Shown: one piece after another, positions 16,476-24,300 of the stretch
Layout: each line of letters starts with the position of its first letter
Numbering within the stretch: the first letter of the stretch is position 1
From: Magnetococcales bacterium
GTDB taxonomy: Bacteria > Pseudomonadota > Magnetococcia > Magnetococcales > Magnetaquicoccaceae
Assembly: GCA_015231775.1 (NCBI GenBank)
Contig: JADGAY010000008.1
Coordinates: 1 to 42,356 of the forward strand
Reading direction: 5' to 3'
DNA length: 42,356 nt
The notes under the pieces: generated by a model
Database searches by the model: none
Told to the model about the DNA's origin: nothing
What the model saw: only the letters and a program-made list of their open reading frames with translations
Made by a program: the position numbers and the translations under genes

Positions 16476-17996
16476 ATGGCGGAAATCGTCCTGACCACCT
16501 TCAACGCCCGCTTTTCCCACCCGTCCCTGGGATTGCGCTATCTCATGGCCAATCTGGGCCCCTTGCGCGAGCGTGCCTGCCTGATGGAGTTTGACCTGGA
16601 AAAACGTCCCGAGGAGGCTTTGGAGATCCTCCTCAAGGGGTCGCCCCGCATCATCGGCTGCGCGGTGCAGGTCTGGAACCATGCCCTGACCCGGCACCTG
16701 GCCACGCTGCTCAAACAGGTGCGACCCGAGGTGTTGCTCGTGCTCGGCGGCCCGGAGGTGACCCATCTTCCCGAGGATCACCCCCTGGTGCGTCTGGCCG
16801 ACTACCGCATCCTCGGCGCGGGCGAGTTGATCTTTGGCGCCCTCTGCCAGGCGATCCTGGCCGGGAATCCCCCTGCCACCCGCGACCTGGTCGCACCCGA
16901 CATCGATCCCGCCGCCATCGCCCTGCCCCACGCCGAATACGACGCCACCGACCTGGCCCACCGCTACCTGTATGTGGAATCCTCCCGCGGCTGTCCCTAT
17001 CGCTGTTCGTTCTGCCTGTCGGCCAACGACGCCCAGGTGCGCCGCTTCCCGATCACCCCCTTTCTGTCCGGACTGGAGAGCCTCATCGCCCGGGGGGGAC
17101 GCCATTTCAAATTCGTGGATCGCACCTTCAACCTCGGAGAGCGGCACGCTGGCGCGATCCTCGATTTTTTCCTGGCCCACCTGACCACCACCCCGGATCT
17201 CTTCGTCCACTTCGAGATGATGCCGGACCACCTCCCCGAGGGGCTCAAACGCCGTCTGGCCGCCTTTCCCGCCGGCGCGCTGCAACTGGAAGTGGGGGTG
17301 CAATCCTTCGAACCAGCGGTGCTCACCGCCATCGATCGCCATCAGGAGAACCAGCGGGTCGAGGAGAACCTGCGCTGGCTGCGTGATCACACCCAGGCCC
17401 ATCTGCACACCGATCTGATCGTCGGTCTGCCGGGTGAGTCCCCGGAACGGTTCGCCGCCGGGTTTGACCGACTCCGCGCCCTGGATCCCCACGAAATCCA
17501 GGTCGGGATTCTCAAGCGACTGCCCGGCACCCCGTTGGCCCTCCACACCCCCGCCGACTTCCGCTTCGACATGGAGCCGCCCTACGAACTGCTGGAGAAC
17601 GAACGGTTCGACTTCTTGACCCTGCGGCGTTTCAAACGGTTTGCCCGCTATTGGGATCTGGTCGGCAACTCGGGTCGCTTCCGGGCAACCCTGCATCTGG
17701 CCTTTGAGAATCGCTCCCCCTTTGACACCTTCCTGGCCTTCTCGGACTGGCTGCACGCCACCACCGGGCAGACCCACCAGTTCGCCCTGCCCCGTTTGAC
17801 CCAACTGCTGGAAGCGGGCCTGGGAGCGGTCACCGGGATCGATCCGGCCCGCCTGTCAAAGACCCTGGAAGTCGATCAACGTTCCATGCACAATACGGCC
17901 AAAAAAACGGCGATACCGACTCCGCCGCGACAGATGCGCCATCTGCCATCCCCCTATCCACCCTCAACCCTGGAAAAAAAGGAGAACCCACCATGA
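16476..17996 (+). CDS. B12-binding radical SAM protein (DUF4080 type)
   Basis: The 506-residue protein has an N-terminal cobalamin-binding-like Rossmann domain (about 1-130; VLGGPEVTHLPED). The radical SAM core follows, with the [4Fe-4S] ligands C173, C177 and C180 in SSRGCPYRCSFC, then conserved strands (LQLEVGVQSFEP, TDLIVGLPGES). The C-terminal region resembles DUF4080. Such proteins use SAM and often cobalamin for methylation or rearrangement; the substrate is unknown. The ATG at 16476 starts the conserved MAEIVLTTFNARFSHPSLGL segment, while the open frame extends upstream without conservation. The stop overlaps the start of the next small gene as ATGA. Confidence 0.88.
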   Translation: MAEIVLTTFNARFSHPSLGLRYLMANLGPLRERACLMEFDLEKRPEEALEILLKGSPRIIGCAVQVWNHALTRHLATLLKQVRPEVLLVLGGPEVTHLPEDHPLVRLADYRILGAGELIFGALCQAILAGNPPATRDLVAPDIDPAAIALPHAEYDATDLAHRYLYVESSRGCPYRCSFCLSANDAQVRRFPITPFLSGLESLIARGGRHFKFVDRTFNLGERHAGAILDFFLAHLTTTPDLFVHFEMMPDHLPEGLKRRLAAFPAGALQLEVGVQSFEPAVLTAIDRHQENQRVEENLRWLRDHTQAHLHTDLIVGLPGESPERFAAGFDRLRALDPHEIQVGILKRLPGTPLALHTPADFRFDMEPPYELLENERFDFLTLRRFKRFARYWDLVGNSGRFRATLHLAFENRSPFDTFLAFSDWLHATTGQTHQFALPRLTQLLEAGLGAVTGIDPARLSKTLEVDQRSMHNTAKKTAIPTPPRQMRHLPSPYPPSTLEKKENPP

Positions 17997-18178
17997 CCGA
18001 ACCCGCCAAGGAGAACGTCCTGTCCGCCACCAACATCGCCAAGGAGTTGGGGGTGTCGGATGCCAAGGTCAAGAAGGCGATCAAGGATCTCGGGATCGAG
18101 CCCGCCTCCAAGCGCGGCGTCTGCTGCTTCTATGCCCGCGACGAGATCGGCAAGATCAAGGAGAAGATCGGCGCCTGA
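17993..18178 (+). CDS. Small MerR-like helix-turn-helix protein
   Basis: The 61-residue basic protein has a likely helix-turn-helix (NIAKELGVSDAKVKKAIKDL, about 13-32), followed by a wing-like segment (GVCCFYARDEIGKIKEKI) as in truncated MerR/excisionase folds. A strong AAGGAGAA lies upstream. It overlaps the radical SAM stop by ATGA, so the two are translated together. The pair CC in the wing is odd and could bind metal or sense redox. Function is unknown; a DNA-binding accessory or regulator is the best reading. Confidence 0.75.
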   Translation: MTEPAKENVLSATNIAKELGVSDAKVKKAIKDLGIEPASKRGVCCFYARDEIGKIKEKIGA

Positions 18179-18202
18179 ACCACACACCCAGCCGACCGGA
18201 CC

Positions 18203-18224
18203 CGCGTGGGGGCACCCCCACGCG
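18203..18224. terminator. Convergent hairpin terminator
   Basis: CGCGTGGGGG and CCCCCACGCG are exact complements separated by CA. The hairpin lies 24 bp after the helix-turn-helix gene stop and 29 bp before the stop of the convergent AmpG gene, so it fits a shared terminator, though no T-run follows. Confidence 0.65.
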
Positions 18225-18253
18225 CGGCCTCCCCTGGCCGGGACGACCGCCGA

Positions 18254-19564
18254 TCAGCGGGTCGGATAGCGCCGCGCCATGAACACGAACAGCAGCAGAC
18301 CCGGAATGGCGGCAAAGGTGGTGATGAGAAAAAAGTCCGTCCAGGCGATGCGCTCCGCGATCCAACCGCCGCTGGAAGCCAGCAGGGTGCGTCCAAAGGC
18401 CATGAACGAGGAGAGCAGGGCATACTGGGTGGCCGTGTAGGCCACATGGCAGAGCCGGGAGAGGTAGGCCACGAAGGCCGAGGTACCCATGCCGCCGGTG
18501 ACGTTCTCCACCGCGATGGTCACGGTGAGCATCGGCAGGGAGTAACCGACCTCGGCAAGCAGCACGAACATCAGGTTGGAGACCATTTGCAGGATCCCGC
18601 ACACAATCAACGCCTTATTGATACCCAGACGTTCCGTCAAAATTCCGCCCAACACCCCGCCGACCAACACCGCCACCAGGCCGAAAAGTTTGGTGACATT
18701 GGCGATCTCGATCTTGGAAAAGCCCATCTCCAGATAGAACGGACCGCTCATCACCCCAGCCAGGGCATCGCCGAATTTGTAGAGCAGGATGAAGAGCAGG
18801 GTCAACAGCCAGCCGCGCCGACGCATGAACTCGGCGAAGGGGGCGATCACCGCGCGCCGCAACCAGGATACCACCCTGCCGCGCCTCCCGGTGGCCACGG
18901 ATGGCGCGGGAATCCCCTCCGCCACCGGGCGCACGGGCTCGGGATTGAACAGCATCACCAGCATGCCGATCCCCATCAGGCCGGCCATCACCGCGTAGGC
19001 GAAAAACCACCCCCAATAGGTGGCCAGATACAGCCCCCCGGCCCCGGAGACCACCATGCCGAGACGATAACCGAGCACGCTCATCGCCGCGCCGGCGCCG
19101 TACTGACGCTCTTCCAGGATCTCGACCCGGTAGGCGTCGATGACGATATCCTGGGTGGCCGACCAGAAGGCGACGAACAGCGCAAACCAGGCGGTCCAGA
19201 ACGGATCGCCTGCCGGATCGCTCGCCCCGAGGCCGAGGATGCTGGCGATCAACGCCAATTGGGTCAACACCGCCCAGCCGCGTCGTTGCCCGAGACGGGT
19301 GGTGAAGCCGGGCACCGGCATGCGATCGACCAGCGGCGACCAGAGGAACTTGAAGGTGTAGGGGGTTCCCGCCAGGGCGAACAGGGCGATGGAACTCTTG
19401 CTCACCCCGGCCTCGGCCAGCCATAATGAGAGGGTGCCGACGGTCAGGGCCAGCGGCAGGCCGCTGAAGAAGCCCAACAACAGGATCACCAGCACGCGGG
19501 GTTCCCGATAGATGGCAAACGCCGACCAGAAATGGCGCAGCCCCCCTGATGTGGATGATGGCAT
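18254..19564 (-). CDS. ampG: AmpG-type muropeptide permease (MFS)
   Basis: The 436-residue inner-membrane protein has about 12-14 hydrophobic helices. The N-terminal signature GFFSGLPLALTVGTLSLWL, then TPYTFKFLWSPLVDR and a following RRGW loop, are typical of AmpG. AmpG imports anhydromuropeptides for cell-wall recycling using the proton gradient. The ATG at 19564 (MPSSTSGGLRHF), with GGGAG upstream, is preferred to the upstream ATG at 19666, whose extension is non-conserved. It is a single gene, divergent from the FliG-like gene. In some species AmpG influences beta-lactamase induction; no ampR/ampC is seen here. Confidence 0.85.
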   Translation of the reverse strand: MPSSTSGGLRHFWSAFAIYREPRVLVILLLGFFSGLPLALTVGTLSLWLAEAGVSKSSIALFALAGTPYTFKFLWSPLVDRMPVPGFTTRLGQRRGWAVLTQLALIASILGLGASDPAGDPFWTAWFALFVAFWSATQDIVIDAYRVEILEERQYGAGAAMSVLGYRLGMVVSGAGGLYLATYWGWFFAYAVMAGLMGIGMLVMLFNPEPVRPVAEGIPAPSVATGRRGRVVSWLRRAVIAPFAEFMRRRGWLLTLLFILLYKFGDALAGVMSGPFYLEMGFSKIEIANVTKLFGLVAVLVGGVLGGILTERLGINKALIVCGILQMVSNLMFVLLAEVGYSLPMLTVTIAVENVTGGMGTSAFVAYLSRLCHVAYTATQYALLSSFMAFGRTLLASSGGWIAERIAWTDFFLITTFAAIPGLLLFVFMARRYPTR

Positions 19565-19668
19565 GCGGGACTCCCGATTAACAAGCGACGAGGATGCGCC
19601 TAAGCGCCGGCCACGATGATAGCAGCCGGCGTGGTTTCGACAAGGCCTGATCGACAAGGGGAACACCG

Positions 19669-20091
19669 ATGAGTCATGCCCATGTGGCCGGGATTCTGAG
19701 TCGTCTGGACCGCCGCACCGCCGATCGGCTGCTCGGGTTTCTGGAGAGCCGGGAGTCCGAACTGGCGCAAACGATTCGGGAGGGGATGGTGCTGTTCGAG
19801 GATCTGGCCACTCTGGACCGGCGCGATCTGGAGACGCTGCTGCACGAGGTGACAGACGAGAGCCTCGCCATGGCCTTGCGCGGCGCCGATGCGGCGCTTG
19901 TGGAGCGATTCAGGGGCAGTGTGTCGCGAAGTCAGGCCGAGGTGCTGCGCGAGGCCCTGGCGTTCGACCCGCCCGTCCCCCGTGCGCGGGTGGAACGGGC
20001 CAGGCGGGAAATTCTGGAGACCGCGCGTCTCTTGCAGACGCGCGGTCGTTTGATGCTTCCCTCGCGGGGTGAACCGATGATCGGTCAGTGA
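19669..20091 (+). CDS. Stand-alone FliG C-terminal-like protein
   Basis: The 140-residue protein aligns by eye with the middle-to-C-terminal part of the flagellar switch protein FliG. It shows IREGMVLFEDLATLDRRDLETLL, then LAMALRGADAALVERF, then EVLREAL and VERARREILETARLL...GRLML. FliG is normally about 330 residues, so the N-terminal FliF-binding and part of the middle domain are missing. The charged torque helix region is not fully conserved. AAGGGG precedes the start. No other flagellar gene is near. It could be a truncated paralogue, a decoy that binds FliM/MotA, or a relic. Its end overlaps the convergent recombinase gene by 7 bp. Confidence 0.72.
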   Translation: MSHAHVAGILSRLDRRTADRLLGFLESRESELAQTIREGMVLFEDLATLDRRDLETLLHEVTDESLAMALRGADAALVERFRGSVSRSQAEVLREALAFDPPVPRARVERARREILETARLLQTRGRLMLPSRGEPMIGQ

Positions 20092-20942
20092 CCGTGCGCC
20101 GCCTTCGGCAAGGGCATCGGATCGCTGTCCAATCCGCCATGGGGGCTGTCCTGGGCCCCTTCGAGAATCCCACCCACCCTCGGGCTGCAACCGCTGTAGA
20201 GCGACGGATCCAATCCCACCGCCTTGACCCGCTCCTTGATCACCAGGGCCACCCCGTGACCGGTCAGCGGCTGTCCGGAGATGCGACCATGACGGTTGAT
20301 CCCCTGGAACACCGCCCCGCTCACGATCCCCGAGGCCACCAGCCACGCCTTGAGCGCGGTCACCGGGCAGGTGGAGGAGTCCGTGCCGTGGGGAATCATC
20401 ACCAGGCGACCGGTGCTAAGACTCAACTCCATGCCGCCGGCCCGTTCGCGAAGGTTCTCCACCGCCAGGGTGGTCAACTCCGAGCGCCGAAGTCCGCCAG
20501 AAAAACCAACCAGGATCAACGCCTTGTCACGCAGATCCTTCAGGCGCCCCCCCATGACGTTCAACACCGCCGTGGTCTGGTTGGAGGTCAGGGGCGCCAC
20601 GCGACGCTGCTCGCGTCCGTGCTTCTGCTTGATCCCCTTGAGCACCGCGTTCACCAATTCGGTTTTGGTCGGATCCTCCAACCCTTGCGCCGAGTGGGCT
20701 TTGCCGAGGGAGACCCGCCAACGGGCCAACGTCGCGAATTTGTGACTGTTGGCATGCTCCACCAGGTAGTTCGCCACCATCTTCTCGTGGGCCGGAATAA
20801 CGCCACCCCAGTCGATGAAGCGACGCAGATCGCCCCAGTAGGCAGCGCGGGTGGCGTCCGTCAGGGTGGATGCCTGGGCAAAGGCCTTGATCTGAGGATC
20901 AAGGGAAGGCACCTCATGAATGGTGTGGGGAAAATCGCCCAT
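20085..20942 (-). pseudogene. Degenerate tyrosine recombinase (phage integrase family)
   Basis: The 285-residue frame has an N-terminal SAM-like core-binding domain (about 14-110: AFAQASTLTDATRAAYWGDLRRF). The catalytic start follows, with R152 in FSGGLRRSEL. The family's lysine-bearing hairpin (usually RSKTDQEG-like) is missing between SLSTGRL and VMIPHG. The usual HxxR box (SGHSLRAG) reads SGCSPRVGG, so His is replaced by Cys252. The remaining C-terminus, with the second His/Trp and the nucleophilic Tyr, is replaced by about 30 unrelated residues. This is expected to be catalytically dead. The frame is still open, so it may be a recent decay or a DNA-binding remnant. Confidence 0.78.
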
Positions 20943-21059
20943 CAGCTAAGACTCCCATGGATTCCGATAATGCATTAAGATCATGATTCGCTTGCCGGAA
21001 TCGAGGGTCTTACCGAAGAACCGCTTCCACTCCCACCGAAGAGATTCTTTTCTAGCGCC

Positions 21060-21752
21060 TTATTTGACAGGCTCTCCGGATCGACCCTCGCCGGACACGC
21101 TAGAGGTTGAGCAATTATTGGACCAAGTTTTTTCAAGCCTTCGAAATCGTTCCCACTCCCCTGGGAAGTCCACATCCCAATGACCGGGAATCTCCCCCCA
21201 TGACCATCCCAAACGGCGAAAAACCCGACGTGTCTCCTCCGCGACCCGCTCCGTGCCCCACGGCATGGCGGCAAACAGATCCATGTGAATACGCCGCAAA
21301 GCGAGCGCCACGTATCCTCCATCCAAGGCTGGAATCAGCACCGCATCATGGCTTGACAAAAGGCTTTCCGTGTGATCGAGGGTTGCCCGGTCCAGGGATG
21401 CGGCATCCCCGCCGACCAGCAGAATCCCCTCCGCCTCGGCCAGTCCGGCGTGGACGATCGCCGTCAAACGGACCCCGAGATCACCTTCGGACTGAACGCG
21501 CACCTGACTGTCATCGGCGAGGGTGTCAAGAAAGGGTGAGGATACGGGAGAGGTGGTCCAGAGACGAAACAGCCGTTCCGAGGAGGAATCGGCACACCAG
21601 CGACGCAGAATCCCGGCGACATGCGTCAAAAGAACCGCATGGGCCTCGGCAGCCCCCTCGGCGCCCAGGGCGGGGATCAAGCGGGTTTTGCAGCGGCCCG
21701 GTTCCGGATGACGCCCAAGAAGATTGACCGACAGCCGCACCTTCCGTGGCAT
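21060..21752 (-). CDS. DUF2064 glycosyltransferase-like protein
   Basis: The 230-residue protein resembles the DUF2064/TIGR04282 family of GT-A-like nucleotidyl-sugar enzymes. It has an N-terminal PGRCKTRLIPALG segment (nucleotide-binding), the acidic stretch GILLVGGDAASL (family usual GSDCPxL; here GGDAASL) and ALDGGYVALALRR. The loss of the usual Cys-Pro in that motif may alter the active site. It starts 11 nt after the lpxD stop, in the same direction, and likely belongs to the same transcript. The start has no clear ribosome-binding site; translation may be coupled to lpxD. Substrate unknown. Confidence 0.75.
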   Translation of the reverse strand: MPRKVRLSVNLLGRHPEPGRCKTRLIPALGAEGAAEAHAVLLTHVAGILRRWCADSSSERLFRLWTTSPVSSPFLDTLADDSQVRVQSEGDLGVRLTAIVHAGLAEAEGILLVGGDAASLDRATLDHTESLLSSHDAVLIPALDGGYVALALRRIHMDLFAAMPWGTERVAEETRRVFRRLGWSWGEIPGHWDVDFPGEWERFRRLEKTWSNNCSTSSVSGEGRSGEPVK

Positions 21753-21763
21753 GAACGTGTGGT

Positions 21764-22726
21764 TCAACCGCTCGAAGCGCGACCCTTCATGAAATCGCGC
21801 ACGGTTTTCATGAACTCGGGCAGTTTGCGCATCGCGTTGATCTGAGCCAGATTCTCCCGGTGCGGTCCGCCCCACCAACCCGACCAGGTGGCCCCGGCGG
21901 GCACATCCACGGCCACGCCGGTGGCGGCCCCCACCCGCGCGCCGCGTCCCACCGTGACATGCGGGACCAACCCCGCCTGTCCCGCCAGCACCACCCCATC
22001 CTCGATGCGGCAGGAGCCGGCGATCCCCACCTGACTGACGATCAGGCAGGCCCGCCCAATCTGGACGTTGTGGGCGATCTGCACCAGATTGTCGATCTTG
22101 GTTCCCGCGCCGATGCGGGTCTCGCCGAACCGGGCCCGATCCACGGTGCTGTTGGCCCCCACCTCGACATCATCCTCAATGCGCACAATGCCCAGATGGG
22201 GGATCTTGCGATGCGCGCCATCCACATACTCGAACCCGAACCCCTCGCCGCCGATCACCGCATTGGCGTGGATCACGCACCGCGCACCGATCAACGAGCC
22301 ATCGTGAACCACCACGCCGGCATGAATCACGCTGTCGGCCCCGATCACCACCCCGGCCCCGATCACCGCCAACGGTCCCACCGCGACCCCGGCCCCGAGT
22401 TGCGCCGAAGGATCGATCACCGCCGAAGGATGCACCCCGCGCAGTTGCAGTTCTCGCTGCCCCAGGAGCAGTCCGACCCGTCCGGCATCCAGCGCCGGCG
22501 CCCGGCTGATGAGAAGCGGCAAACCCGGCTCCGAGGTCGCCTCCTCGACCAGCTCGGGAGGCACCAGCAGGGCCGACGCCCCCTTCACCTCGGCAAGCCA
22601 CTTGCGCGCCGTGACAAACGTCAAGGCTCCGGCCCCGGCGCTCTCCACCGGCGCCACCGTGTCAATCACGACATCCCCGCCGCGCGACTCCAGGCCCAGG
22701 CGATCGGCCAACGCATGCAATTTCAT
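21764..22726 (-). CDS. lpxD: UDP-3-O-acylglucosamine N-acyltransferase
   Basis: The 320-residue enzyme adds an N-linked acyl chain to UDP-3-O-acyl-glucosamine, the third step of lipid A synthesis, in the cytoplasm. It has an N-terminal uridine-binding domain (about 1-95), then a left-handed beta helix of hexapeptide repeats (about 97-285; e.g. GVHPSAVIDPSAQLGAGVAVGP). The LpxD signature HANAVIGGEGFGFEYVDG and the catalytic-type NLVQIAHNVQIG are present. The C-terminal helical tail contains GPHRENLAQINAMRKLPEF. The ATG at 22726 matches the family start. lpxD is normally beside bamA, fabZ or lpxA; here it follows the rod-shape genes. Confidence 0.92.
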   Translation of the reverse strand: MKLHALADRLGLESRGGDVVIDTVAPVESAGAGALTFVTARKWLAEVKGASALLVPPELVEEATSEPGLPLLISRAPALDAGRVGLLLGQRELQLRGVHPSAVIDPSAQLGAGVAVGPLAVIGAGVVIGADSVIHAGVVVHDGSLIGARCVIHANAVIGGEGFGFEYVDGAHRKIPHLGIVRIEDDVEVGANSTVDRARFGETRIGAGTKIDNLVQIAHNVQIGRACLIVSQVGIAGSCRIEDGVVLAGQAGLVPHVTVGRGARVGAATGVAVDVPAGATWSGWWGGPHRENLAQINAMRKLPEFMKTVRDFMKGRASSG

Positions 22727-22751
22727 GGGTTTCACCCCCCAGAATGTTAAA

Positions 22752-23057
22752 TCACAACCCCTCATCGCGCATTTCGCGGATCCGTTGCGCACTTGGTTTG
22801 CGCCACCTGGACATGTCGCGACGAAATTCAGACAACATCTCATTCACGTTCAACACCATCATGCCCTGATTGATCGCCCTCTGACGAATCTCCCACAACG
22901 CCTTGCCAAGCGCACGCTTGCAAACGGAGGGCTCGGATTGGCTCCCAGGAACCTCCGCGCATGTCAACCCGGTGATATCCGGATTCAAGGCGTCGGTCAA
23001 GACGCCAAGTGGCCTTGGCTCCTCGACGACCCGGTTTTCCACGGAATCCTGCGACAT
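22752..23057 (-). CDS. Small hypothetical protein between rodA and lpxD
   Basis: The 101-residue frame (MSQDSVENRVV...) ends in a basic helical segment, LNVNEMLSEFRRDMSRWRKP. I do not recognise it as a family. It lies 31 nt after rodA and 25 nt before lpxD, in the same direction. The upstream ATG at 23105 overlaps the rodA end; 23057 is chosen as the less disruptive start, although its ribosome-binding site is weak. The C-terminal helix looks structured rather than random, so it is probably a real gene. Confidence 0.55.
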   Translation of the reverse strand: MSQDSVENRVVEEPRPLGVLTDALNPDITGLTCAEVPGSQSEPSVCKRALGKALWEIRQRAINQGMMVLNVNEMLSEFRRDMSRWRKPSAQRIREMRDEGL

Positions 23058-23088
23058 CGTGCAACGCCTCGACCCGAAGAGTTCAAGC

Positions 23089-24246
23089 CTACACCGAACG
23101 CCCATGCTGGCGGGAATAGAGGCTCACATGGGCCAGAAGCCCCATGGCGATCATCAGGGTCACCATGGAGCTGCCGCCATAACTGACCAGCGGCAAAGGC
23201 ACCCCCACCACCGGCAACAACCCCACCACCATGCCGACATTGACCAACACCTGGATGGCGAAGAGCATGGTGGCGCCCACCACGGTGAGCAGGCCGAACC
23301 GGTCGTTGGCCATTTCGGAGATCAGCAGGGCGCGCAGGATGATCAGGATGTACATCACCAACAGCGTCACCCCGCCCACGAACCCCCACTCCTCGGCCAG
23401 CACCGAAAAGATGAAGTCGGTATGCCGTTCCGGCAGGAAATCGAGCTGGCTCTGACTGCCGGCCATGAACCCCTTGCCCGTCACCCCGCCGGAACCGACC
23501 GCGATCTTGGATTGGATGATGTGATACCCGGATCCCAACGGATCGCGCTCCGGGGAGAACAGGGTGATGATCCGCTGTTTCTGATAGGCATGCAAGCCAT
23601 TCCAGGCCAAGGGCATGGAGGCGCCGAACAGCAATGCCAGGGTGAGCATCACCTTCCAGGAGATGCCGGCCACCACGATCATCGCGAACCCTACGCCGGC
23701 CAGCAGCACGGCGGTGCCGAGATCGGGCTGCTTGATGATGAACACCACGGGCAGGATGATCATCAGAAACGGCACGCCCAGATCCCGCCAACCCAACGAT
23801 CCATTCTTGGCGTGATCCTGGAAATAGCGCGCCAGGGCCAGGATCAGGGCAACCTTCATCAACTCGGAGGTCTGGAGACGAAAAAAACCCACCTCCAGCC
23901 AGCGTCGCGCCCCCATGCCGACGCTGCCCGCGACCATGGTCACGGCCAACAGGATCAGGCTGCCGCTGTAGAACAGATAGGCGAACCGTTTATAGAGACG
24001 CTCCCCGGCCACCAGGGCCACGAAGAGCATGATGCCCAGCCCGAACCCGGACTGGATCACCTGACGCCAGAACAGCCATTGATTATGCTCGCCGCCCACC
24101 GCCGAAAAGAGCACCCCGAATCCCAGACAAATGGTGAGCAGCAACAAAAGCATCAGACTCCAGGGAAAACGCCGCAACCGATCGGCCCATCCCAGGGAGA
24201 CCGCGCCACTACCCCCGTCGAGCAACGGTTTGCCGCCCTCGTTCAT
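23089..24246 (-). CDS. rodA: Rod shape-determining SEDS glycosyltransferase
   Basis: The 385-residue inner-membrane protein has about ten helices. It polymerises lipid II into glycan strands with PBP2 during side-wall growth. Family motifs include GARRWLEVGFFRLQTSELMKVALI, the conserved KQPDLGTAVLL, and near the C-terminus HTDFIFSVLAEEWGF and PLVSYGGSSM. The start at 24246 follows ATGA overlap with a 14-codon micro-ORF formed by a 41-bp repeat; upstream frame extension into mrdA is not conserved. The N-terminal 13 residues (MNEGGKPLLDGG) are encoded by the repeat. It pairs with mrdA immediately upstream. Confidence 0.92.
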   Translation of the reverse strand: MNEGGKPLLDGGSGAVSLGWADRLRRFPWSLMLLLLLTICLGFGVLFSAVGGEHNQWLFWRQVIQSGFGLGIMLFVALVAGERLYKRFAYLFYSGSLILLAVTMVAGSVGMGARRWLEVGFFRLQTSELMKVALILALARYFQDHAKNGSLGWRDLGVPFLMIILPVVFIIKQPDLGTAVLLAGVGFAMIVVAGISWKVMLTLALLFGASMPLAWNGLHAYQKQRIITLFSPERDPLGSGYHIIQSKIAVGSGGVTGKGFMAGSQSQLDFLPERHTDFIFSVLAEEWGFVGGVTLLVMYILIILRALLISEMANDRFGLLTVVGATMLFAIQVLVNVGMVVGLLPVVGVPLPLVSYGGSSMVTLMIAMGLLAHVSLYSRQHGRSV

Positions 24247-24300
24247 GTCGTGCCCCCGTCGAACAACGGTTTGCCGCCCTCGTTCATGTCGTGCCCCCGT
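24212..24300 (-). repeat. 41-bp tandem duplication over the mrdA/rodA junction
   Basis: Two copies of a 41-bp unit (starting at 24212 and 24253; one G/A difference) are followed by 7 bp of a third. Each copy contains the same ATG and following codons of rodA. Because 41 is not a multiple of three, the first copy (start 24287) is out of frame with rodA and reads MNEGGKPLFDGGTT then stops at 24243. Its ATG overlaps the mrdA stop (24284-24286) as ATGA, and its stop overlaps the rodA ATG as ATGA. Thus mrdA, a 14-codon frame and rodA form two stop-start junctions in a row. Confidence 0.9.
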
